From Fimenecus sp051881435 (GTDB lineage: Bacteria > Bacillota > Clostridia > Oscillospirales > Acutalibacteraceae): 64,000 bases of DNA. A program made the translations under genes and the position numbers. Location: positions 1 to 64,000 of the forward strand of contig JBJEPW010000009.1 in assembly GCA_051881435.1 (NCBI GenBank), in the 5' to 3' direction. Position 1 is the stretch's first letter. Every line of letters begins with the position of its first letter. This document shows positions 8,478-16,951 of the stretch, one piece after another. The notes beneath the pieces are model-generated. The model saw only the letters and a program-made list of their open reading frames with translations. It was not told the DNA's origin and ran no database searches.

Positions 8478-8897
8478 ATGACTATTGAAAAACTTACAAG
8501 AGAGCTTGGTAAAGCCATTCAGCAGGACGAAAGATATCTTGCAATGAGAAAGGCTGTTGAGGCAAACGAGCAGGATACCGAGCTTAACGAGCTTATGAGC
8601 AAAATTCAGCTTATTCAGGTTTCTTATCAGCACGAGGCATCAAAGGAAGAGCCCAACGAGGAAAAAATGAAAGCCTATGACGAGGAATTCCGCGGTGTTT
8701 ATGCTCAGATTATGCAGAACGAGAATATGCGCAACTATGAAATCGCAAGAAAAGAAATTGACGATATGATGAACTATGTTACAGGTATTCTTGCAATGTG
8801 CGTAAACGGTGACGACCCCGATACCTGCGACCCCACAGCACATTCCTGCGGCGGCGACTGTGCAGGCTGCGGCGGAGAATGCGGTCACGAGCACTGA
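8478..8897 (+). CDS. YlbF/YmcA (Ric-complex) family protein with cysteine-rich tail
   Basis: The protein is a 139-residue helical Com_YlbF-family protein. In Bacillus subtilis the family members YlbF and YmcA join YaaT in the Ric complex, which binds Fe-S clusters and affects mRNA maturation and development; there ymcA also neighbours miaB (ymcB). Residues 1-105 form the helical core. The last 35 residues hold six cysteines with spacing C-x8-C-x6-C-x3-C-x2-C-x3-C and end in GHEH, a likely metal or cluster site. SD AAGGAG. Most likely RicA-like by synteny, but a YlbF role is possible. Confidence 0.82.
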   Translation: MTIEKLTRELGKAIQQDERYLAMRKAVEANEQDTELNELMSKIQLIQVSYQHEASKEEPNEEKMKAYDEEFRGVYAQIMQNENMRNYEIARKEIDDMMNYVTGILAMCVNGDDPDTCDPTAHSCGGDCAGCGGECGHEH

Positions 8898-8935
8898 TTT
8901 TTTAAGGCAAAATTTTACGGGAAGGATACAGTAAT

Positions 8936-11545
8936 ATGGCAGAACTTTCACCAATGATGAAGCAATACTTTGAAATAAAAGAAAATTATAAAGATACCAT
9001 ATTGCTGTTCCGTCTCGGCGATTTTTACGAGATGTTCTTTGACGATGCAAAAATTGCGTCAAAGGAGCTGGAGCTTGTGCTCACAGGCAGGGATTGCGGT
9101 CAGGAGGAGCGTGCTCCCATGTGCGGCGTTCCCTTTCACAGTGCGGACGGATACATTGCCAGGCTTGTAGCAAAAGGCTATAAGGTGGCAATCTGTGAGC
9201 AGATGGAGGACCCTGCAACGGCAAAGGGGATTGTAAAGCGTGATGTAATCCGTGTTATTACCCCCGGCACCGTTATTGAAAGCGCCATGCTTGATGAGTC
9301 AAAGAACAATTACCTTGCGTCAATCTGTGCCGCCGACAGCAAGGTGGGAATATGCTTTATTGATATTTCAACAGGCGAAGTCAATCTTACGGAATTTGAA
9401 GAAAACATTGAACAAAGGGTAATTAACGAGATGGGCAGGTATTGTCCTTCCGAGATTATTCTTAACAAAGAAACCGTGTCCTTTAAGCGGTTAGGTGAGT
9501 TTATCTCCAAAAAGCTTGAAGCGTCTGTTGAGCTATTGATTGAGGAATTTGATTACGGGAATGCCGAAGCGGCGGTAAAAGAGCATTTCGGCGTGAACGA
9601 TATGGCAAAGCTTTCTCTTAATCAGCGGAATAATGCCGTCAGCGCGTTGGGAGCCTCACTTTCGTATCTGCGTTCAACCCAACGGAGAGACCTTGACAAT
9701 ATCAGGGAGATAAATTTCTATACAGATGCAAAATATATGAATTTGGGGATTTCCGCAGTCCGCAACCTTGAACTTTTGGAAACTATGCGTGACCGTGAAA
9801 AGAAAGGCTCACTTTTGTGGGTGCTTGATAAAACCAAAACAGCAATGGGTAAGCGTATGCTTCGTTCCTTTATCGAACGCCCCCTTTATGACTGTGCGGA
9901 AATTTCAAAGCGACTTAACGCTGTGGGTGAACTCTATACAGATACCGAAATGCGTGAGAGCGAAATGTCCCTTTTGTCAGGTGTTTACGATATGGAGCGC
10001 CTTATGACAAGGATTGTCTATAACACAGCAAACGCCAAGGAGCTTTTGTCTCTTTACAACACGCTTAAAAATCTTCCCGAGTTAAAATTTAATCTTCAAA
10101 ATGCTCAATGCGGAATGCTCAAATGCATATATAACGATATTGATACGCTTGATGATGTCTGTGCTCTTATTGAGGCTTCAATAAAAGATGATGCGCCTTT
10201 TTCCGTGCGTGAGGGCGGAATTATTAAGGACGGCTTTAATAAAGAACTGGACGAGCTTCGTGACATTGTCAGCGGCGGCAAAAATATTCTTGCCGAGCTT
10301 GAAGCAAATGAGCAGGAAAAAACAGGTATTAAAAAACTTCGCATAGGCTACAATAAGGTTTTCGGCTATTATTTTGAGGTCTTAAATTCCTATAAGGAGC
10401 TTGTGCCCGATAATTACATAAGAAAGCAGACCTTGACAAATTGCGAAAGATACATAACCGAGGAATTAAAAGAGCTTGAAACAAAGGTGTTGGGCGCACA
10501 GGAGCGTATTGTAGGGCTTGAATATGAGATTTTCAATTCAATCCGTAAAAAGATAGCAGGTGAGTATTTAAGAACTCAAAGAACTGCCCATGCCCTTGCG
10601 CTTTTAGATGTGCTTTGCTCCTTTGCACAGGTGAGCGTCAAGAATAACTATACCCGCCCCGAAATTAACGATAAGGGCGTAATCCGTATATCCGAGGGCA
10701 GACACCCCGTTATTGAAGCTCTTTTAAAGAACGAGCTTTTTGTGCCTAATGACGCTCTGCTTGACTGCAACGAAAACCGAATGGCGGTTATAACAGGCCC
10801 CAATATGGCAGGCAAATCAACATATATGCGCCAAATTGCCATAATTGTGCTTATGGCGCAAATGGGCTGTTTTGTCCCTGCAAAATCTGCCGATATAGGA
10901 ATTGTTGACAGTATTTTTACAAGAGTGGGCGCCTCCGACGATTTAGCGTCAGGTCAGTCAACCTTTATGGTAGAAATGAATGAGGTTGCGGAAATACTGA
11001 AATTCTCCACAAAAAACAGCCTTGTAATTCTTGATGAAATCGGCAGGGGCACTTCTACTTTTGACGGTATGAGTATCGCGAGAGCCGTGGTAGAGTATAT
11101 TTCGGACAAAAAGAGAATAGGTGCAAAAACACTTTTTGCAACGCATTATCACGAGCTTTCGGAGCTTGAAGGCACCGTTGAGGGCGTAAAGAACTATAAT
11201 ATCGCCGTGAAAAAAAGAGGGGACGATATTACCTTTTTACGCCGTATAGTGCGTGGCGGTGCGGACGGAAGCTACGGTATTGAGGTTGCAAAGCTTGCAG
11301 GAATTCCCGAAAATGTTATTAAAAGAGCAAAAACAATTCTCAAAACCCTTGAAGATAACGATTTGATGAAACCAAAAACCACCGTAGATATTCCCGAGCC
11401 CGAATTTGAGGATATTCAAATTTCCTTTGAGGGCAACGCGAAAGACGAGATAATCGACAGGCTGAAAGCTCTCGATATAAATACCCTTACCCCCATTGAG
11501 GCTATGGGTATTCTCTACGAATTGGCAGATAAAGCCAAAAACTGA
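8936..11545 (+). CDS. mutS: DNA mismatch repair protein MutS
   Basis: MutS recognises mispairs and small loops and, with MutL, starts mismatch repair. The 869-residue protein has the typical length and domain order. The N-terminal mismatch-binding domain carries the Phe-x-Glu motif within GDFYEMFFDD. Connector, lever and clamp domains follow. The ABC-type ATPase has Walker A GPNMAGKST near residue 620, Walker B ILDEIGRGTST and the FATHYHEL motif. It sits 38 bp after the Ric-like gene and is separated from mutL by about 130 bp that hold two palindromic repeats. Confidence 0.98.
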   Translation: MAELSPMMKQYFEIKENYKDTILLFRLGDFYEMFFDDAKIASKELELVLTGRDCGQEERAPMCGVPFHSADGYIARLVAKGYKVAICEQMEDPATAKGIVKRDVIRVITPGTVIESAMLDESKNNYLASICAADSKVGICFIDISTGEVNLTEFEENIEQRVINEMGRYCPSEIILNKETVSFKRLGEFISKKLEASVELLIEEFDYGNAEAAVKEHFGVNDMAKLSLNQRNNAVSALGASLSYLRSTQRRDLDNIREINFYTDAKYMNLGISAVRNLELLETMRDREKKGSLLWVLDKTKTAMGKRMLRSFIERPLYDCAEISKRLNAVGELYTDTEMRESEMSLLSGVYDMERLMTRIVYNTANAKELLSLYNTLKNLPELKFNLQNAQCGMLKCIYNDIDTLDDVCALIEASIKDDAPFSVREGGIIKDGFNKELDELRDIVSGGKNILAELEANEQEKTGIKKLRIGYNKVFGYYFEVLNSYKELVPDNYIRKQTLTNCERYITEELKELETKVLGAQERIVGLEYEIFNSIRKKIAGEYLRTQRTAHALALLDVLCSFAQVSVKNNYTRPEINDKGVIRISEGRHPVIEALLKNELFVPNDALLDCNENRMAVITGPNMAGKSTYMRQIAIIVLMAQMGCFVPAKSADIGIVDSIFTRVGASDDLASGQSTFMVEMNEVAEILKFSTKNSLVILDEIGRGTSTFDGMSIARAVVEYISDKKRIGAKTLFATHYHELSELEGTVEGVKNYNIAVKKRGDDITFLRRIVRGGADGSYGIEVAKLAGIPENVIKRAKTILKTLEDNDLMKPKTTVDIPEPEFEDIQISFEGNAKDEIIDRLKALDINTLTPIEAMGILYELADKAKN

Positions 11546-11555
11546 TATATTCAGT

Positions 11556-11583
11556 TGTAGGGGACGATGCCCACATCGTCCCG
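11556..11583. repeat. Palindromic repeat 1 between mutS and mutL
   Basis: GTAGGGG leads into GGGACGATG-CCCA-CATCGTCCC, a nearly perfect inverted repeat. It shares the GTAGGG start with the elements at 3921 and 11612. Confidence 0.6.
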
Positions 11584-11611
11584 TAAAATCACGATAAAAC
11601 CAACCTTGACC

Positions 11612-11640
11612 GTGTAGGGCGGGGGCTGGCTCCCGCCGTA
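11612..11640. repeat. Palindromic repeat 2 between mutS and mutL
   Basis: GTGTAGGGCGGG followed by GGCTGGCTCCCGCC forms a GC-rich inverted repeat in an otherwise AT-rich gap. It is tandem with the previous element but differs in its arm sequence. Confidence 0.55.
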
Positions 11641-11677
11641 TAATACCATAGGTAATTGTATAAAAGAGGTGACATTG

Positions 11678-13516
11678 ATGGCAAGAATAAATAAGCTTCC
11701 CGATTATATGGCAGATTTAATTGCGGCAGGCGAGGTGGTAGAGCGCCCTGCATCCGTTGTCAAGGAGCTTACGGAAAATGCCGTCGATGCAGGCGCCGAC
11801 GCAATAACCGTTGAAATTCAGCACGGCGGAATTTCTTATATCCGAGTTACCGATAACGGCTGCGGAATTGTCCGTGACGATGTTAAAACCGCATTTTTAA
11901 GCCATGCCACAAGTAAAATCAAAACTGCCGAGGACTTAAATTCAATTATCACCCTCGGCTTCAGGGGCGAGGCTCTGCCGTCAATAGCGGCTGTGTCAAA
12001 GGTTAATATTATTACAAAAACCGCCGATGAGGAGATGGGCACATCTCTTGCAATTGAGGGCGGTAAAATCGTAGATTTTTCAGAGGCAGGCTGTGCCGTG
12101 GGCACAACGATGATTGTGCGCAGCCTTTTTTACAATACTCCCGCCAGAATGAAATTTCTGAAAAAAGATGTGAGCGAAGGCAATTTCGTTTCAGCGGTTG
12201 TTGAAAAGCTTGCTCTTTCACATCCCGAAATCAGTTTCCGTTTTATCCGCGACGGTAAGCAGGTATTTACAACTAACGGCGACGGTAATCTGCAAAATGT
12301 TTGCTTTTCAGCTTTCGGCAAGGATTTTTCAAGCGGACTTATACCCGTAAAATCAAGTATTAACAATGTTTCGGTGAGAGGACTTATAACAAGCCCTCAT
12401 AACTGCCGCGGTTCAAGAGGTATGCAGTTTTTCTTTGTAAACGGCAGAAGCGTGAAAAATTCAACCGTTACCGCCGCATTTGAAAATGCCTATAAAAACA
12501 GCGTTATGGTGGGCAAATTTCCCGGCGGAGTGCTGTTTATCACACTTCCTCCCGAGGCTGTTGATGTAAATGTGCATCCATCAAAAATCGAAGTGCGGTT
12601 TTCCGATGAACGGGGGATTTTTGACGCCGTTTATCATGCTGTTAAATCCGCCCTTAATGAAGATAATACGGTAAAACAGGCTTCTTTGCCCGAAAAGAGA
12701 AAAACGGCGGAGGATTTCTTCGTAAAACCCCACGACAACTTCACTCAAACAACCGTAAACGAGAATTTGGCATATACTCAAAAGGTATTGGAGCCTCTTT
12801 CAAAAATAACATTTGTCAGCGATGTAGAGAGTGAATACTCACCCGAAATTGACGATGACCCTTTGAAAATCGAGTTTCCTGTTGTTGAAAGACCTAAAAC
12901 TGAAGAAAAGGCGAATACTCCTAATACCACAGTTTCCGCAACGCCCCCAAATGATATAAGATTTATCGGCGAGATTTATAAAACCTATATTTTGGTAGAA
13001 AATAACGGCACTTTTTGCATAATTGATAAGCACGCCGCCCATGAGCGGATACTTTTCAACGAGCTTAAACGCAATAAAAGCAACGGCGGCAGTCAGATGC
13101 TTCTTTCTCCCGTAACCGTTACTTTGAGTCAGGAGGAATATTCCGCTGTTATTGAAAATCTTGATATGATAAGAGATGCAGGGTTCGATGTAAAGGATTT
13201 CGGCGGCGGCACGGTAATTGTGCGGAGCTGTCCCATTGACCTTGACGACTGTGAGATAGTGCCCTTAATCGGTGAAATTGCAGGATATCTTATCAAAAAC
13301 CGCCGTGATATTACAAATGAACATCTTGATTGGATTTATCATAATGTTGCCTGCCGCAGCGCAATAAAAGCAGGGGATACTAACAGCACACAAGAGCTTT
13401 ATGAGCTTGCAAAAACCGTTATAAACGATAAAGATGTGCGTTTTTGTCCTCACGGCAGACCCGTTATGATAGAAATTTCAAAATATGAGCTGGAAAAACA
13501 GTTCGGCAGGGTATAG
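11678..13516 (+). CDS. mutL: DNA mismatch repair protein MutL
   Basis: MutL couples mismatch recognition by MutS to strand incision. The N-terminal GHKL ATPase shows ELTENAVDAGA, DNGCGI and GFRGEAL. The C-terminal domain carries endonuclease-type motifs, a DKHAAHERILFN segment near residue 450, ACRSAIKAG, and CPHGRP near the end. At 612 residues it is normal. In the DQHA-x2-E-x4-E motif the second acidic position is Asn, with Glu one residue later, which may affect metal binding. ATG at 11678 is preferred over GTG at 11669 because AAGAGGTG serves as its SD. miaA starts 5 bp after the stop. Confidence 0.97.
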   Translation: MARINKLPDYMADLIAAGEVVERPASVVKELTENAVDAGADAITVEIQHGGISYIRVTDNGCGIVRDDVKTAFLSHATSKIKTAEDLNSIITLGFRGEALPSIAAVSKVNIITKTADEEMGTSLAIEGGKIVDFSEAGCAVGTTMIVRSLFYNTPARMKFLKKDVSEGNFVSAVVEKLALSHPEISFRFIRDGKQVFTTNGDGNLQNVCFSAFGKDFSSGLIPVKSSINNVSVRGLITSPHNCRGSRGMQFFFVNGRSVKNSTVTAAFENAYKNSVMVGKFPGGVLFITLPPEAVDVNVHPSKIEVRFSDERGIFDAVYHAVKSALNEDNTVKQASLPEKRKTAEDFFVKPHDNFTQTTVNENLAYTQKVLEPLSKITFVSDVESEYSPEIDDDPLKIEFPVVERPKTEEKANTPNTTVSATPPNDIRFIGEIYKTYILVENNGTFCIIDKHAAHERILFNELKRNKSNGGSQMLLSPVTVTLSQEEYSAVIENLDMIRDAGFDVKDFGGGTVIVRSCPIDLDDCEIVPLIGEIAGYLIKNRRDITNEHLDWIYHNVACRSAIKAGDTNSTQELYELAKTVINDKDVRFCPHGRPVMIEISKYELEKQFGRV

Positions 13517-13520
13517 CGTT

Positions 13521-14471
13521 ATGAAGAAAATTCCCGTAATTGCAGTTGTCGGACCTACCGCCTCGGGAAAAACCGCCCTTGCAATAGAGCTTGCAAAGCG
13601 GTATTCGGGCGAGGTTGTTTCCGCCGACTCAATGCAGATATATGAAAAAATGGATATTGCCACCGCTAAGCCCTCTCTTGACGAAATGCAGGGAATACCC
13701 CATCATTTGATTGGTTTTCAGCCTGTGTCGGAAAAATTCAGCGTTGCCGATTATGTAAAGCTTGCGTCAGCGGCAATTTCCCGAATAACCGAACAGGGAA
13801 AACTGCCGATTGTTGCAGGGGGAACAGGGCTTTATATTGATTCACTTCTCGAAAACATTAAGTTTTCAGAGGAGGAAAGCAATTCTGAAATCCGCAGTGA
13901 GCTTTCAGAAATGTTTGACAGTATGGGAGCTCAGTATATGCTCGATATGCTCAGTGAAATCGACAGTCAGGTGGCGTCAAAGCTTCATCTTAACGATAAA
14001 AGCAGGATAATCCGTGCCTTGGAGATTTACCGCCTCACAGGTAAAACAATGACGGAGCAAAAGGTGCTGTCAAGGCTTGAAGATACGCCGTATAACACAT
14101 TGTATATAGGTATAAATTACCGTGACCGCAATGTGCTTTATGACCGCATTAACCGACGTGTTGACATAATGCTTGAAAGCGGACTTTTAGACGAAGCGGC
14201 CGAGTTTCATAATACCGATAACAACACAACAGCCTGTCAGGCGATTGGTTATAAGGAGCTTTCTCCTTATTTTAAAGGCGAAAAAGAACTTAATGAGTGT
14301 GTTGAGAACTTAAAAATGCAAACCCGCCGTTATGCAAAGCGTCAGCTTACATGGTTTCGCAAAAATGAAAAAATCAACTGGGTATATCCCGATGATTTCA
14401 GCAATTCAAACGAAATGTATAAAAGAGTGTTTAATTTAACAGACGATTTTTATGCCGAGGTGCAAAGATGA
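13521..14471 (+). CDS. miaA: tRNA dimethylallyltransferase MiaA
   Basis: MiaA transfers a dimethylallyl group to A37 of tRNAs reading UNN codons, giving i6A, the substrate of MiaB. The P-loop GPTASGKT is near residue 10, DSMQIYEKMDIATAKPS follows, and GGTGLYIDSLL is the conserved middle motif. At 316 residues it is typical. The chosen ATG lies 5 bp after mutL. The next gene overlaps its stop by four bases. Confidence 0.96.
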   Translation: MKKIPVIAVVGPTASGKTALAIELAKRYSGEVVSADSMQIYEKMDIATAKPSLDEMQGIPHHLIGFQPVSEKFSVADYVKLASAAISRITEQGKLPIVAGGTGLYIDSLLENIKFSEEESNSEIRSELSEMFDSMGAQYMLDMLSEIDSQVASKLHLNDKSRIIRALEIYRLTGKTMTEQKVLSRLEDTPYNTLYIGINYRDRNVLYDRINRRVDIMLESGLLDEAAEFHNTDNNTTACQAIGYKELSPYFKGEKELNECVENLKMQTRRYAKRQLTWFRKNEKINWVYPDDFSNSNEMYKRVFNLTDDFYAEVQR

Positions 14472-15694
14472 ATAAAGTTAACAAAAATGCCGTGAAATAC
14501 ATTGTGTGCTCTCTTTTGGGTGTCTTAATCATTTTGTATTTCGTTTACCAGATTATTCAAATGAATTCGTCGCCGTATAAAACGGAGGTCGCTTTCCAAA
14601 AAAATGTTCAAACTACGGTAAACACAACGGCTTTTGTAGTCCGTGACGAAGCGTATATTACGGCATCTGACGCCACGGGAACTGTTGTTTCAATCGCGGA
14701 AGACGGTAAGCGTGTTGGTAGCGGAGACCCCGTAGCAGTTGTGTTTTCAAGCGCCGAAAGTGCGGCGGCTTATGCGAGAATAAACGAGCTTGAAGATGAA
14801 ATCTCTTATTATAAGCAGTTGAAAAACAGGGTGGGTGTGGGAACGAACGCTCCGTCATCATATAACGATATGATTGATGATGCTTGTCTGGCATTTATTA
14901 ACGCCTCTCGCGACGGAATTGACAGCAGCTTTAACGAAACTTTAAAGGATTTGCGGGATGCCGTAACGGCTCGCCAGTTGGCGGTGGGCGAACAGCTTTC
15001 GGTGGATTCAAAGCTTACCGCTCTGGAATCGGAGCTTTTGTCACTTCAAGGCAAAGCGTCGGGATACAGCACAGTAGCTTCCCCCAATTCCGGTTATTAT
15101 ATCGGCTCTGTGGACGGATACGAAAATGCCATAAGTTATGACGATATCCTTAATGTAAACTGCGAAAAAATCGATTCACTTCTTTCGTATCAAAAGCAAA
15201 CTCCATCATCAAATACAATGGGTAAGCTTGTTGACGAGTTTAATTGGTATTTGCTTTGCAATGTGCCGTATAATTCGTCAGGTGATATTGTGAACGGAGA
15301 GGTTGTGTCCGTGAATATACCTAATACCTCTGTGGGCACGATTAAGTGTACAGTTGTTTCGAAGGGAGATAAAGAGGGGGAGCAGGTCGCGGTTGTTTTG
15401 AAATGTAACACTATGAACCGTGATGTGGCAAACCTGCGCATTGAAGAAATTGAGATTATTACGAATGAATATAACGGTATAAGAATTAAAAACAGCGCAA
15501 TCCGCGAGCAAAACGGCGAAAAAGGCGTGTTTGTTGTACGGGGAAATATCGTTCAATTCAAAAAAATCAATATAATCGAGTCAAATGAGGAGTACTCAAT
15601 AATCGAGGCCTCACAGGATTCGTCCTTCGTCAGGGAGTACGATACAATTATTACACAGGGAGTTGATTTGTATGACGGAAAAGTCATTTCTTGA
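14468..15694 (+). CDS. HlyD-like membrane-anchored protein of the division cluster
   Basis: A 408-residue protein with one N-terminal transmembrane segment (about residues 12-32) and an extracytoplasmic part. That part begins with a half lipoyl-type barrel (TASDATGTVVSIAEDGKRV), continues with a coiled-coil stretch, and ends in a beta-rich domain, the pattern of HlyD/RND adaptor proteins. No ABC or RND transporter gene is nearby. Instead it is fixed between miaA and the yggS-sepF-divIVA genes and overlaps both neighbours, suggesting an envelope or division role. Precise function unknown. Confidence 0.72.
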   Translation: MNKVNKNAVKYIVCSLLGVLIILYFVYQIIQMNSSPYKTEVAFQKNVQTTVNTTAFVVRDEAYITASDATGTVVSIAEDGKRVGSGDPVAVVFSSAESAAAYARINELEDEISYYKQLKNRVGVGTNAPSSYNDMIDDACLAFINASRDGIDSSFNETLKDLRDAVTARQLAVGEQLSVDSKLTALESELLSLQGKASGYSTVASPNSGYYIGSVDGYENAISYDDILNVNCEKIDSLLSYQKQTPSSNTMGKLVDEFNWYLLCNVPYNSSGDIVNGEVVSVNIPNTSVGTIKCTVVSKGDKEGEQVAVVLKCNTMNRDVANLRIEEIEIITNEYNGIRIKNSAIREQNGEKGVFVVRGNIVQFKKINIIESNEEYSIIEASQDSSFVREYDTIITQGVDLYDGKVIS

Positions 15695-16397
15695 TAAAAG
15701 AAAAGCCGATATTGAGTATAATCTCGATGTTATAAATGAAAAAATCAGCGAGGCGGCTTTGAAATCCGGCAGAACACGCAGTGATGTAAGGCTTATGGCT
15801 GTTACAAAAACCGTTGACCCCATATTTATAAACTACGCTCTCGATTACGGCATCGACCTTATCGGCGAAAACCGTGTTCAGGAGATGCTACGCAAAAAGC
15901 CCGAGCTTCATCTTGACGGAGTTGATAAACACTTAATCGGTCATCTGCAAACAAACAAGGCGGGGCAAATTGTGGGCGAGGTGGATATGATTCAGTCCGT
16001 AGATTCCGTAAAGATTGCCAAGGAAATTGCAAAGCAATCAATAAAAAAAGGAATTGTTACCGATGTTTTGCTTGAAATAAATGTGGGCGAGGAAGAAAGC
16101 AAAACAGGTTTTTCAACATCGGGATTTTATGAGAATCTGTATGAAATTGCAGAAATCGGCGGAATTCGCATTAAAGGACTTATGACAATACCCCCGATTT
16201 GCGAAAATAATACTATACTTTGTAAATTTTTTGAAAATATCTACAATATCTATGTTGACATAAAGGGAAAAAAGATAGATAATATAGATATGAGTATTCT
16301 GTCAATGGGTATGTCCGGCGACTATGAACAAGCAATACTTTGCGGGTCAAATCTTGTAAGAATAGGCTCTTCGATTTTCGGCCCGAGAATATACTAA
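15672..16397 (+). CDS. yggS: PLP homeostasis protein, YggS/YlmE family
   Basis: This is a PLP-binding, non-catalytic alanine-racemase-fold protein involved in vitamin B6 and amino-acid homeostasis. The PLP lysine lies in MAVTKTVD near residue 40, followed by IGENRVQE and HLIGHLQTNK. MGMSGDYEQAI and the phosphate-binding VRIGSSIFG are at the C-terminus. At 241 residues it is the usual size. The ATG with CAGGGAG upstream was preferred to a TTG three codons earlier. As in Bacillus (ylmE-ylmF), it directly precedes sepF. Confidence 0.94.
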   Translation: MTEKSFLDKRKADIEYNLDVINEKISEAALKSGRTRSDVRLMAVTKTVDPIFINYALDYGIDLIGENRVQEMLRKKPELHLDGVDKHLIGHLQTNKAGQIVGEVDMIQSVDSVKIAKEIAKQSIKKGIVTDVLLEINVGEEESKTGFSTSGFYENLYEIAEIGGIRIKGLMTIPPICENNTILCKFFENIYNIYVDIKGKKIDNIDMSILSMGMSGDYEQAILCGSNLVRIGSSIFGPRIY

Positions 16398-16417
16398 AAA
16401 TCAGGAGGACAGGCAAA

Positions 16418-16885
16418 ATGAGTTTTTTGGACAAAATCAAGAACATTGTTAATGTTGATGAGGACGGTTATTATCCCGATGATGATGTGGATACCGGTTC
16501 TTTTGTGGGGGCGGATCGTTTCGACGAGCCCGAGGCAAGAGCACCGAGAACTTCACACAGAAGCGTCCGCTCATCCGACCAGGATAAGGTTGTAAATATT
16601 CACACCACAGCGCAGCTTCAGGTTGTGCTTTCAAAGCCTGAAAAATTTGATGAGGCATTGGGCATCGCAGATAATCTTAACGAGAAAAGAACGGTTGTTT
16701 TGAACCTTGAATCCGTAAGCAAGGATGTTGCAAGGCGCCTTATCGACTTCTTAACCGGCGTTGCATATGCAAACAACGGTCAGATTAAGCGTGTCGCAAA
16801 CAGCACCTTTATTATAACTCCCTATAATGTTGATGTTATGGGCGATTTGCTTGATGAGCTTGAAAATAACGGAATGTTTTTCTGA
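16418..16885 (+). CDS. sepF: Cell division protein SepF
   Basis: SepF anchors FtsZ filaments to the membrane and shapes the Z-ring. Residues 1-12 (MSFLDKIKNIVN) form an amphipathic membrane-targeting helix. An acidic linker follows, and the SepF core domain starts near residue 70 (TTAQLQVVLSKPEKF) and ends in TPYNVDVMGDLLDELE. At 155 residues it is standard. A strong SD (AGGAGG) supports the start. Confidence 0.95.
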   Translation: MSFLDKIKNIVNVDEDGYYPDDDVDTGSFVGADRFDEPEARAPRTSHRSVRSSDQDKVVNIHTTAQLQVVLSKPEKFDEALGIADNLNEKRTVVLNLESVSKDVARRLIDFLTGVAYANNGQIKRVANSTFIITPYNVDVMGDLLDELENNGMFF

Positions 16886-16951
16886 TAGCGGTCATAGTTA
16901 TTAAAAACGGGGGACAAACCGTTAATTTGAAAGAATGGGAAGGAAATTTTA

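Noticed and set aside
11556..11640. CRISPR-like repeats between mutS and mutL
   Set aside because: Only two units, each internally palindromic with different arms, no regular spacers and no cas genes.
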